The notes beneath the pieces were generated by a model that had not been told where the DNA came from, ran no database searches, and saw only the letters and a list, made by a program, of their open reading frames with translations. DNA of 59,191 nucleotides from Actinomycetota bacterium (GTDB lineage Bacteria; Actinomycetota; Acidimicrobiia; Spongiisociales; UBA11373): assembly GCA_020444505.1 (NCBI GenBank), contig JAHLKU010000012.1, positions 1-59,191 of the forward strand, written 5' to 3'. Each line of letters opens with the position of its first letter. The first letter of the stretch is position 1. The position numbers and the translations under genes are program-made. Below are positions 52,561 to 59,191 of this stretch, one piece after another.

Positions 52561-52605
52561 GGTCGTCCTCCCGTGGCGGCGCCGAGCGGCGACGCGATGG
52601 GCGCC

Positions 52606-52611
52606 AGTCTA
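52606..52611 (-). promoter_or_regulatory. -10 box of the amidohydrolase gene
   Basis: TAGACT, predicted start of transcription near 52599, giving a 39-base leader with GGGAGGA (52566-52572) placed before the ATC. Overlaps the glnE stop codon. Confidence 0.55.
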
Positions 52612-55500
52612 GAGAACGCCTTCCCCGCCCCGCCCGGCCCCGTAGAACGCCCCGTCCACCACCCTCCTGGCCCGGCGGGTGACGCGGCGGTAGTCCTCCC
52701 GGAGCGCCGCTCGGGGCTCGCGGACGTACCCGAGCGACCTCGCCAGGCGGGTCACCTCCAGCGGGTCGGGCGGCAACGAGTCCCTGGCCCGCCCCGCCTG
52801 CAAGTACAGCCGGTTGCGAACGGCGGCGCACAGCCCGTAGGCGGCCTCCAGCACCCCTCCGTCCTCCGGGCCGAGGTGGCCGGCGCTCACCACGGCCGCC
52901 AGCGCGTCGAGGGTGCCGGGCCGCCGCAGGCCGGGTTCGGTGCGGCCGTGGACGAGTTGCAGCAACTGGACGGTCCACTCGACGTCGGACAGGCCGCCGC
53001 GTCCCAGCTTCATGTGGAAGTCGGGATCCTCGTCGGAGGGGATCCGCTCCCGCTCGATCCGGGCCTTCATCGCGCGCACCGCCCGCAGGCCCTCGTCCCC
53101 GAACGGCGCGGCGAACACGGCGCGGTGGGCGGCGTCCAGGAACGCGGCGCCGAGCGCCGGGTCGCCGGCGGCCGGACGGGCGCGCAGCAGCGCCTGGAAC
53201 TCCCACGTCTCGGCCCACCGCTCCCAGTAGGCCCGGTAGGACGCCAGGGACCTGACCAGGGGCCCCCGGCGGCCCTCCGGCCGCAGGTCGAGATCGGCTC
53301 CCCTGCCGGGCCCGTCGGCGGCCACGGCGTCGAGCACCGTCACGAACCGCTCGGCGACGGCCAGTGCCGCCGCGGTGGCGCCGTCGCCGTCGCCGCCGTG
53401 CACCAGGAGGGCGTCCAGGTCGGATGCGTAGTTCAGTTCGCCGCCGCCCCACTTGCCCATCGCGATCACCGCCATCGGCGGAACCGGGGCGCCGGTGGCT
53501 GCCACCTCGCCGGCGGCGCGGTGGAGGGCGGCGGCGGCGAGGGCGTCGGCCACGGCGGTGAGGCGGGCGCCCACCACGCGATGGCCGGCCATCCCGGCGA
53601 GGTCGGAGGCGGCGATCCAGAGCAGGTGGTGCTGGCCGAAGCGGCGGAGCGTCGCCACCACGGCGTCCCGCCCTTCCCGCACCCCGGTCCTGCGCCCCGC
53701 GTCGGCGATCAGGGCGTCCGGCTCCGGGAACGCCGCCAACTGTGCGTCGTCGCCGACGGTGACGAGTGCCGCCGGGATGCGGTCCACGAGGCGCCCGAGG
53801 AGCCGGCTGGTGCCCAGCAGCCTGCAGAGGCGCTCTGCGGCGACCGGGTTGTCCCGCAGCGCGGCGATCAGTTCGGCGTTGTCGGGAGTGGTGGTCACCA
53901 GCAGCCGTAGCTGGGCGAGGCCGAGGTCGGGGTCCGGGGCCTCCGACAGCCAGTCCAGCATCAGCGGCAGCATCTGCTGCATCAGACGGCTGCGGCGGCT
54001 GAGGCCGCCGGTGAGGTCGGCGAAGGCGCGCCGTGCCGCATCGGTGTCGGCGTACCCGAGGGCGGCGAGCTGGCGAGCGGCCCCGTCCTCCGACAGCCGG
54101 ACGGCCGACGAAGAGGCGAACGCCTCCAGCAGGGGCCGGTAGAAGAGCCGTTCGTGGATGGTGCGCACCTCGGCCCGCCGCTCCACGAGATCGGCGTCGA
54201 AGGCCTCCGGTGCGGTGGCCCCGCCTCCGTCGCGATAGCCCATGGCCCTGGCCACCCGCTCCCGCCGGGACGGGTCGTCGGGCAGCGTGTGGGTGGGGCG
54301 GAGGGCACGTAGCTGCAACCGGTGCTCGACGTCCCGCAGCCAGCGGTAGGCGCCGGCCAGCGCCTCGGCGTCCCCGACCCGCACGTAGCCGCCTTCGCCG
54401 AGGCGGGCGAGGGCATCGAGCGTGTTGGCCCCCCGCAGCGCCGGGTCGGACCGCCCGTGCACGAGTTGCAGCAGCTGCACGGCGAACTCCACGTCGCGGA
54501 TGCCTCCCACGCCCCGCTTGATCTCGACCCCCTCCCCGCCCGCCGCCTCCTCGGTGCGGCCCTTCATGGCCCGGATCTCCTCCACGGCGCCTGCGCCGAG
54601 GGTGTCGGGGAACACGAACGGCTCGGCGGCGGCGACGAACGCCGCCCCCAGCCGGGCGTCCCCGGCGGCGTGGCGGGCCTTCAGCAGGGCCTGAGCCTCC
54701 CAGGTCTCCGCCCAGCGCTCCCAGTAGGCCCGGTAGGAGTCGAGGGAGCGGGCGAGCGGGCCGTTGCGGCCCTCGGGACGGAGCCCGGCGTCCACCCGGA
54801 ACGCCCCGTCGCCCCTGCCGTCGAGGACGGCGATGAACGTCTCCGCCATGCGCCGTGCCGCGGCGCCTGCCTCGTCGCCGCCCTCGTACACGAACAGCAC
54901 GTCGATGTCGGAGGCGTAGTTGAGTTCCCGGCCGCCCCACTTGCCCATCGCCACCACGGCGAACGGCGGCGCCGTACGGCCCAGCGCCGCCCCGGCGACG
55001 GCCACCGCAGCGGTTGCGGCGTCGTCGGCGGCTGCGGCGAGGGCGGCGCCCACCTCGGGCATCGACAGCCGCCCGGTGAGGTCGCCCACGGCGACGGCCA
55101 GCAGGGCGGCGCGGACACTCCTCCGGAGGTGGCGGGACGCCTCCGCCACGTCGGCGCCGGGGGGCGGGGCGCCGACCCGGGGGATGCGCCCCGCCGCGGC
55201 GGCACGGAGGGCGCCCGGGTCGGCCGCCGCCGTCTCCGCCAGGGCGCGGCTGGCCCCGGCGACGGCGACGGCGGCGGCCCCGAGGGCGGGGTCGTCCAGC
55301 AGGTCCGCTGCCATCGAGGGCTCCGCCTCCAGGATCGCGCCCAGCCGCTGCCGGGCGCCGCCCGGGTCGGGCCCCCGCGCCGCCTCGGCCAGCAGGGCGG
55401 CGGCGGCAGGTCTCAGGTGGGGGCCGTCCAGCCAGCCGGCGGCGGTGTAGCGCGCCAGCAGCGGCTCCCGCAGGCCGAGACGCGCCGGTGACGTGGGCAT
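52609..55500 (-). CDS. glnE: Glutamine synthetase adenylyltransferase/deadenylyltransferase GlnE
   Basis: 963 aa, normal length. Two nucleotidyltransferase halves carry VAMGKWGGRELNYASDIDVLF (N-terminal, deadenylylation) and IAMGKWGGGELNYASDLDALL (C-terminal, adenylylation), each followed by the D-x-R-P-E-G box (AGLRPEGRNGPL and LDLRPEGRRGPLV). Adenylylates GlnA in nitrogen regulation. ATG 55500 lies 6 bases after TACGCT; an upstream in-frame start is not needed. No glnA or glnB in the window. Confidence 0.97.
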   Translation of the reverse strand: MPTSPARLGLREPLLARYTAAGWLDGPHLRPAAAALLAEAARGPDPGGARQRLGAILEAEPSMAADLLDDPALGAAAVAVAGASRALAETAAADPGALRAAAAGRIPRVGAPPPGADVAEASRHLRRSVRAALLAVAVGDLTGRLSMPEVGAALAAAADDAATAAVAVAGAALGRTAPPFAVVAMGKWGGRELNYASDIDVLFVYEGGDEAGAAARRMAETFIAVLDGRGDGAFRVDAGLRPEGRNGPLARSLDSYRAYWERWAETWEAQALLKARHAAGDARLGAAFVAAAEPFVFPDTLGAGAVEEIRAMKGRTEEAAGGEGVEIKRGVGGIRDVEFAVQLLQLVHGRSDPALRGANTLDALARLGEGGYVRVGDAEALAGAYRWLRDVEHRLQLRALRPTHTLPDDPSRRERVARAMGYRDGGGATAPEAFDADLVERRAEVRTIHERLFYRPLLEAFASSSAVRLSEDGAARQLAALGYADTDAARRAFADLTGGLSRRSRLMQQMLPLMLDWLSEAPDPDLGLAQLRLLVTTTPDNAELIAALRDNPVAAERLCRLLGTSRLLGRLVDRIPAALVTVGDDAQLAAFPEPDALIADAGRRTGVREGRDAVVATLRRFGQHHLLWIAASDLAGMAGHRVVGARLTAVADALAAAALHRAAGEVAATGAPVPPMAVIAMGKWGGGELNYASDLDALLVHGGDGDGATAAALAVAERFVTVLDAVAADGPGRGADLDLRPEGRRGPLVRSLASYRAYWERWAETWEFQALLRARPAAGDPALGAAFLDAAHRAVFAAPFGDEGLRAVRAMKARIERERIPSDEDPDFHMKLGRGGLSDVEWTVQLLQLVHGRTEPGLRRPGTLDALAAVVSAGHLGPEDGGVLEAAYGLCAAVRNRLYLQAGRARDSLPPDPLEVTRLARSLGYVREPRAALREDYRRVTRRARRVVDGAFYGAGRGGEGVL

Positions 55501-55506
55501 GGCGCC

Positions 55507-55512
55507 AGCGTA
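55507..55512 (-). promoter_or_regulatory. -10 box of glnE
   Basis: TACGCT exactly 6 bases before ATG 55500. Its mirror gene, the aminotransferase, has its own box 30 bp away on the other strand. Confidence 0.65.
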
Positions 55513-55542
55513 GGGGGCCGGGGTGGCGTCGGAGGTCGGGGC

Positions 55543-55548
55543 TAACCT
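55543..55548 (+). promoter_or_regulatory. -10 box of class IV aminotransferase gene
   Basis: TAACCT, 7 bases before ATG 55556. Confidence 0.6.
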
Positions 55549-55555
55549 CGGCGCC

Positions 55556-56377
55556 ATGAGGGTGATCATCGACGGGGTGGAGTTGTCCGGCACCGACGCC
55601 CGCGTGTCGGTGCTCGACTGGGGCCTGCAGCGGGGGTTCGGGGCGTTCGAGGTCATCCGGTCCTACGGCGGCGCGCTGTTCCGGGCGGGCGGACACCTCG
55701 ACCGGCTGACCCGCAGCCTGGAAGCCCTCCACATCCCCGTGCCCGACCGCAACGAACTGGAGTGGTGGACGGCCCGCGCCGCCGAACTGGGCGGCGACGG
55801 GGCGGTGCGGGTCATCGTCACCGGGGGAGGGCGCGATCCCCTGGAGCACGTCCCCTCGTCCACGGTGGTCATCTGGGAGCCGCTCGCCGAGGTCCCCGAC
55901 CGGCTCCGGCTGGAGCCGATGACGGCGTCCTGGCATCCCGGCACCGACCGGGCCGCGTTCCACGGCATCAAGTGGCTGTCGTACGCCCCCAACATGGCGG
56001 CCGCCGACGCCGCCCGGCGCAACGGGTTCGACGACGCCCTGCTCCTCACGGCCGCCGGCGACGTGCTCGAGGGCCCCACCTTCACCGTGGCGTGGGTGCG
56101 CGGCGGCGCGGTCGAGACGCCCGGCATGGAGATGGGCATCCTGGCCTCCATCACCCGCGAAGTGCTGTTCGAGTCCTGCGCCCGGCTGGGCCTGCCGGTC
56201 GCCGAGGGCAGGTACCCGCTCGCCCGGATGCTCGGGGCCGACGAGGCGATGGCGCTGTCCACCACCAAGGAGGTGACGCCGATCGCCTCCGTCGGCGACA
56301 CCGCCCTGGCAGACGGGCCGGTGGCCGGCAGGCTGGCGGCGGCCCACCGGCAGATCGTCGCCGAGGAGATCGGGTGA
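55556..56377 (+). CDS. Class IV PLP enzyme (branched-chain aminotransferase or aminodeoxychorismate lyase)
   Basis: 273 aa. VSVLDWGLQRGFGAFEVIRSYGGALFRAGGHLDRLTRSLEAL is the N-terminal pattern; the PLP lysine is in FHGIKWLSYAPNMAAADAAR; then FDDALLLTAAGDVLEGPTFTVAWVRGG and EAMALSTTKEVTPIASVGD. Folds as IlvE/PabC. PabC-type (folate, p-aminobenzoate) and D-amino-acid transferase activities cannot be distinguished by eye. The GTGA overlap with the following gene marks an operon. Leaderless promoter supports ATG 55556. Confidence 0.88.
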   Translation: MRVIIDGVELSGTDARVSVLDWGLQRGFGAFEVIRSYGGALFRAGGHLDRLTRSLEALHIPVPDRNELEWWTARAAELGGDGAVRVIVTGGGRDPLEHVPSSTVVIWEPLAEVPDRLRLEPMTASWHPGTDRAAFHGIKWLSYAPNMAAADAARRNGFDDALLLTAAGDVLEGPTFTVAWVRGGAVETPGMEMGILASITREVLFESCARLGLPVAEGRYPLARMLGADEAMALSTTKEVTPIASVGDTALADGPVAGRLAAAHRQIVAEEIG

Positions 56378-56805
56378 GCCGTTCGCTCCTGGCGCTCGTC
56401 GAGGCGCTCGACCACGTGTACGAGCGGGTGGCCGCCGATCCGGGCGTGCGGGACGGGGACATCCTCTCCTGGGTGGGCGAGGCGCTGCAGGTGGTCGAGC
56501 CGCCGGTGGACAAGCGGGTGGCCCGGGAGGCCCGCCGGGTGGCCCGCCTGGCCCGCCGCCTCGGGGAGTTCTGGAGCAGGCCGGATGCCGGGCCGCTGCC
56601 GGACGACTGGCGCAGCGCCGTCGACGAGGCGCTGGGGAGCCGGGGGTGGCAGCCGACGCTGGACATCATCCGCTTCGGCCTGGACACCGACCCGTCGCCG
56701 GAGTTGTTCGAGGAGATGCAGTTCCGCTTCGCCGTGGTCCACTTCCGGCCGTGGCTGGAGGGCATCGACTACGAGTCGTACCTGGCCGGCCGCGGCGACC
56801 TGTAG
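56374..56805 (+). CDS. Hypothetical protein coupled to the aminotransferase
   Basis: 143 aa; GTG 56374 overlaps the preceding TGA. Helical: SLLALVEALDHVYERVAADPG, ALQVVEPPVDKRVAREARRVARLARRLGEFW and ELFEEMQFRFAVVHFRPWLEGIDYESYLAG. No motif recognised. Translational coupling suggests a shared function or stability link with the aminotransferase. Confidence 0.7.
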   Translation: MSRSLLALVEALDHVYERVAADPGVRDGDILSWVGEALQVVEPPVDKRVAREARRVARLARRLGEFWSRPDAGPLPDDWRSAVDEALGSRGWQPTLDIIRFGLDTDPSPELFEEMQFRFAVVHFRPWLEGIDYESYLAGRGDL

Positions 56806-56816
56806 GCGCTACAGCA
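56802..56816. terminator. Palindromic hairpin covering two convergent stop codons
   Basis: CTGTAG-GCG-CTACAG: a 6-bp stem and 3-base loop; the TAG of the left gene and the complement of the mgtE TAG lie in opposite arms. Could be a weak bidirectional terminator. Confidence 0.4.
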
Positions 56817-58185
56817 GCAGCGTGGCGATGCCGAGGAACCCGGCGAATCCCATCATGTCGGTGACCAGGGTGAGGAAGATGTTCGACGCCAGGGCGGGGT
56901 CCTGACCCAGGCGGTCGAGCAGGATCGGGATGCCGGTGCCGGCCAGGCTGCCGACGGCCATGTTGGTGGCGGCGGCCGCGCCGATGACGGCGCCGATGCG
57001 GATGCTCCCGGTGGCTGCGGCGGCGATGCCGCCGGAGACGACCCCGACGGCGAGGCCGTTGGCGAGGCCGACGGTCGCCTGGCGGGCGATGACCCGCCGG
57101 ACCAGGTGCGGCGGCACCGACTGGACGGCCATCGCCCGGATGACCACGGCCTGGCTCTGGTTGCCGCTGTTGCCGCCGAGGGTGGCCACCACCGGCATGT
57201 AGGCGGCCAGCACCGCCAGCCGCTCGATCACCGGCTCGAACATGCTGACGGCGGCGGCCACCAGGAAGGCGAGCGTCATGTTGACGAGGATCCAGGGGAG
57301 CCGTTCCCGCATGGACCGCCGCACCGGCGTGTAGAGCGTCTCGTCGGGACCGGCGCCCACCATGGCGGCGATGTCCTCGGTGGCCTCCTGCTGCACGGCC
57401 TCGATGACGTCGTCGACGCCGATCATGCCCAGCAGCGCCCGCCGCTCGTCCACCACCGGCAGGGAGAAGTACCCGTACCGCTGGATGATGTCGGCGACCT
57501 CTTCCCGATCGGTGTCGGGCCGTACCGCCACCGGGTGCTCCACCATCACCTGGTCGAGGCCCTGCCCGGGCCGGGCGAAGACGAGCTCCCGGAACGACAC
57601 CACGCCGACGAGGCGCTGGGCATCGTCCACCACGTACACGTAGGAGAGGTCCTCGTAGGTCTCGTGGAGGCGGCGGAGGGCTTCGATCGCCTCGCCGGTG
57701 GTGATGCCGGAGGGCAGCGTGGCGACGTTGGTGCTCATCAGGCCGCCCGCCGAATCGGGGGCGTAGGCCAGCAGGCGCTCGACGCGCGCCAGGTACTCGC
57801 CGGGCAGCGCCTCGAGCAGCGCCTCCCGCGCCTCCGGCTCCAGGGCTGCGACGACGTCGGCCGCCTCGTCGGCGGGCATCTCGGCGAGCATCGCCGCCGC
57901 CGCGTCCGGCGCCAGCTCCTCCAGGACGTCGGCGGCCGCCTCGTCCTGCATCTCCTCGATGATCTCGGCGGCGAGGCCGGCTTCGAGGCTGCTGATCAGG
58001 TCGGCGGCCGCCTCCTCGTCGATGGCCTCCAGGATGTCGGCGGCGTCGTGGGGGTCGGCGTCGACGAGCGCGCCCCATTGCTCCTGGTGCGTGTCGAGGT
58101 AGTCCTCGGCCTCCTTGGGGTCGCGCCGCGCCAGCTCGCGCAGGGCGATGGCCAGGTCGCGGGGGCGGAGGAGACGCAGCTTCAC
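56809..58185 (-). CDS. mgtE: MgtE magnesium transporter
   Basis: 458 aa from GTG 58185, which lies exactly 6 bases after CATAAT; a start 33 bases further upstream is unsupported. N-domain of acidic helical repeats (EEAAADLISSLEAGLAAEIIEEMQDEAAADVLEEL), then two CBS domains (LMSTNVATLPSGITTGEAIEALRR and VMVEHPVAVRPDTDREEVADII), then the TM domain with GGNSGNQSQAVVIRAMAVQ. Mg2+ channel gated by cytoplasmic Mg2+. Convergent stops with the gene at 56374 are 3 bp apart. Confidence 0.96.
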   Translation of the reverse strand: MKLRLLRPRDLAIALRELARRDPKEAEDYLDTHQEQWGALVDADPHDAADILEAIDEEAAADLISSLEAGLAAEIIEEMQDEAAADVLEELAPDAAAAMLAEMPADEAADVVAALEPEAREALLEALPGEYLARVERLLAYAPDSAGGLMSTNVATLPSGITTGEAIEALRRLHETYEDLSYVYVVDDAQRLVGVVSFRELVFARPGQGLDQVMVEHPVAVRPDTDREEVADIIQRYGYFSLPVVDERRALLGMIGVDDVIEAVQQEATEDIAAMVGAGPDETLYTPVRRSMRERLPWILVNMTLAFLVAAAVSMFEPVIERLAVLAAYMPVVATLGGNSGNQSQAVVIRAMAVQSVPPHLVRRVIARQATVGLANGLAVGVVSGGIAAAATGSIRIGAVIGAAAATNMAVGSLAGTGIPILLDRLGQDPALASNIFLTLVTDMMGFAGFLGIATLLL

Positions 58186-58191
58186 ATGGGG

Positions 58192-58197
58192 ATTATG
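58192..58197 (-). promoter_or_regulatory. -10 box of mgtE
   Basis: CATAAT, 6 bases before GTG 58185; the same hexamer is in front of the internal start of the LigD-type polymerase. Confidence 0.6.
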
Positions 58198-58236
58198 GCC
58201 CGACGGGCCGGCCGGCACGAACGTTCCCGCGGGCCG

Positions 58237-59191
58237 TCACCGGCGCACGATGACGGCCGTGCCGACCATGCCCGTCTCGGTGAGGGCGCCGGAGGTGAGG
58301 TCGTACTCGAGCACGGGGAGTGAGGCGTGCCCGATGTCATCACCGTCCGACGGACCGGCCCGCGAGATGAGGATCCGCTCGGCATCGGCGCTCAGGCGGG
58401 TGTACACGAGCGCCGATTCCTCGGGGAGCGGCGCCAGGGAGGTCTCCTCTCCGGTGCCGAGGTCGAACAACATCAGGCTCGTCTCCGGGCCGATGATGGC
58501 ACCGTCCGGGTGGGCGACGGTGGCGATCTGGTAGCCGTACGGCACCGTCGCCAGGAGGTGGACTGACCACCCGGGGCAACCGCCGGCACGGCAGTAGCCC
58601 TGAAAGAGCAACGGCGCCGGGTTGTGCCCCAACTCGACTTCGCCGCCGTCCAACCCGGTGGCGCCGATCCACTCGACGCCCTCGGCTTCGAAGACGAATA
58701 CCACGGCGCCTTCCATCCACACGGCTCCCGAGAATCCGCCCTCCCACGACGTGCCCTCCACCAGCGTGACCGGGCCGCCGAGGCGGAGCGGCATTGCCAC
58801 GAGATGGTCGATCATCCAGTCTTCCACCTCTCGTTCCTCGGCGAACAGCAGCCAGGTGGTGGAGGCGGCGTCGGTGAATGGCTCGAAGAGCTTGATGCCG
58901 CCGGGAGCCTCGCATACGGCCTCTGCAGTCCCGTTGCCGTGCAGTCGCCACAGGACGGTGGCTCCCCGGCCGAATGGGTCGATCCGTTCGGGCGTCTCGG
59001 TGGGTAGGGCGACGATGCCGCCGTTCCCGTCGCCGACGGCAGTCTGCACCGGGACCGTGACCGGTTGTGCCACCGTCTCGCCGTCGCGGACGATGGTGAT
59101 GCCGTCCAGTCCGGCGAGTAGCACGTCGCCGGGCCGAACCTCCCACCCCGTGGCGACTTCCGGGAGCGCCGGCCACGGCGCGGTGGTGGTC
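58237..59191 (-). CDS. Secreted protein of unknown function (partial, 5' end beyond window)
   Basis: The frame runs from the right edge for 318 codons to the stop at 58237; a GTG at 59124 exists but the frame upstream of it has no stop and carries a Thr-Thr-Thr-Ala-Pro linker, so the real start is outside. Beta-rich: LLAGLDGITIVRDGETVAQPVTVPVQ, GCPGWSVHLLATVPYGYQIATVAHPDG and SLMLFDLGTGEETSLAPLPEESALVYTRLSADAERILIS suggest beta-propeller-like blades. Probably an exported (lipo)protein. No family recognised. Confidence 0.75.
   Translation of the reverse strand, partial: TTTAPWPALPEVATGWEVRPGDVLLAGLDGITIVRDGETVAQPVTVPVQTAVGDGNGGIVALPTETPERIDPFGRGATVLWRLHGNGTAEAVCEAPGGIKLFEPFTDAASTTWLLFAEEREVEDWMIDHLVAMPLRLGGPVTLVEGTSWEGGFSGAVWMEGAVVFVFEAEGVEWIGATGLDGGEVELGHNPAPLLFQGYCRAGGCPGWSVHLLATVPYGYQIATVAHPDGAIIGPETSLMLFDLGTGEETSLAPLPEESALVYTRLSADAERILISRAGPSDGDDIGHASLPVLEYDLTSGALTETGMVGTAVIVRR

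Noticed and set aside
50891-56347. 1,818-codon minus-strand open frame
   Set aside because: Only its last 165 codons (from ATG 51388) are a protein family (split barrel); the rest is an out-of-frame shadow of glnE and the amidohydrolase.

Overview
The window is 59 kb of very GC-rich DNA with tightly packed genes from an actinobacterium. The evidence is a dnaK-grpE-dnaJ-hspR heat-shock operon, glnE, a clpS plus DUF2017 pair, pspA next to a TPM-domain protein, and lipoproteins with Thr-rich linkers. Many start codons lie 6-7 bases after a TANNNT-type -10 box (leaderless transcripts). The combination fits class Acidimicrobiia best; that placement is inference, because there is no rRNA or ribosomal marker here. 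I see no tRNA, rRNA, CRISPR, insertion sequence or prophage, so it reads as ordinary chromosome.

Layout. 1-3.84 kb: heat-shock operon on the minus strand (hspR runs off the left edge), with an HspR-type operator. 3.9-5.8 kb: a coupled pair of unknown membrane-anchored proteins. 5.8-8.0 kb: methyltransferase, glutamate racemase (preceded by a possible 11-codon leader ORF) and a small lipoprotein. 8.2-12.9 kb: an ATP-dependent DNA ligase, an inhibitory-type serpin lipoprotein, a P-loop kinase, and a LigD-type polymerase joined in frame to a membrane domain. 12.8-15.4 kb: alpha/beta hydrolase and M20 peptidase. 15.4-17.9 kb: TetR regulator and acyl-CoA dehydrogenase with a palindromic operator between them. 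18-22.6 kb: EEP hydrolase, GNAT, AlkD-type glycosylase, VOC protein, and proC overlapping proline dehydrogenase. 22.7-28 kb: TPM protein, PspA, a TylM1-like methyltransferase, a membrane Fe-S oxidoreductase of the EtfD/EMO type and a zinc-ribbon protein. 28-34.3 kb: orphan solute-binding lipoprotein, orphan DNA methyltransferase, RCK-USP protein coupled to a CPA2 antiporter, and a LacI regulator with an operator at its own start. 34.3-38.9 kb: nucleoside-kinase-like protein, diguanylate cyclase, DUF3105 protein, HTH-clpS-DUF2017, and an eRF1-like (baeRF) protein. 38.9-48.6 kb: orphan histidine kinase, then a surface protein of about 2,630 residues with 15 Ig-like repeats. 48.7-59.2 kb: MobA-like nucleotidyltransferase, DUF4332 protein, DAHP synthase, FMN split-barrel protein, M20 amidohydrolase apparently starting at ATC, glnE, a class IV aminotransferase, MgtE and an incomplete secreted protein.

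Functional links. The acyl-CoA dehydrogenase and the EtfD-like protein would be two steps of fatty-acid oxidation feeding menaquinone. The ligase and the polymerase are the two catalytic halves of an NHEJ LigD made as separate proteins (no Ku or nuclease here). ClpS with DUF2017 belongs to ClpAP/ClpCP adaptor biology. PspA with the TPM protein points to envelope stress. The least familiar objects are the giant Ig-repeat protein with a predicted cytoplasmic SH3-like tail, the membrane-fused LigD polymerase, the ATC start, and the widespread leaderless promoter architecture.
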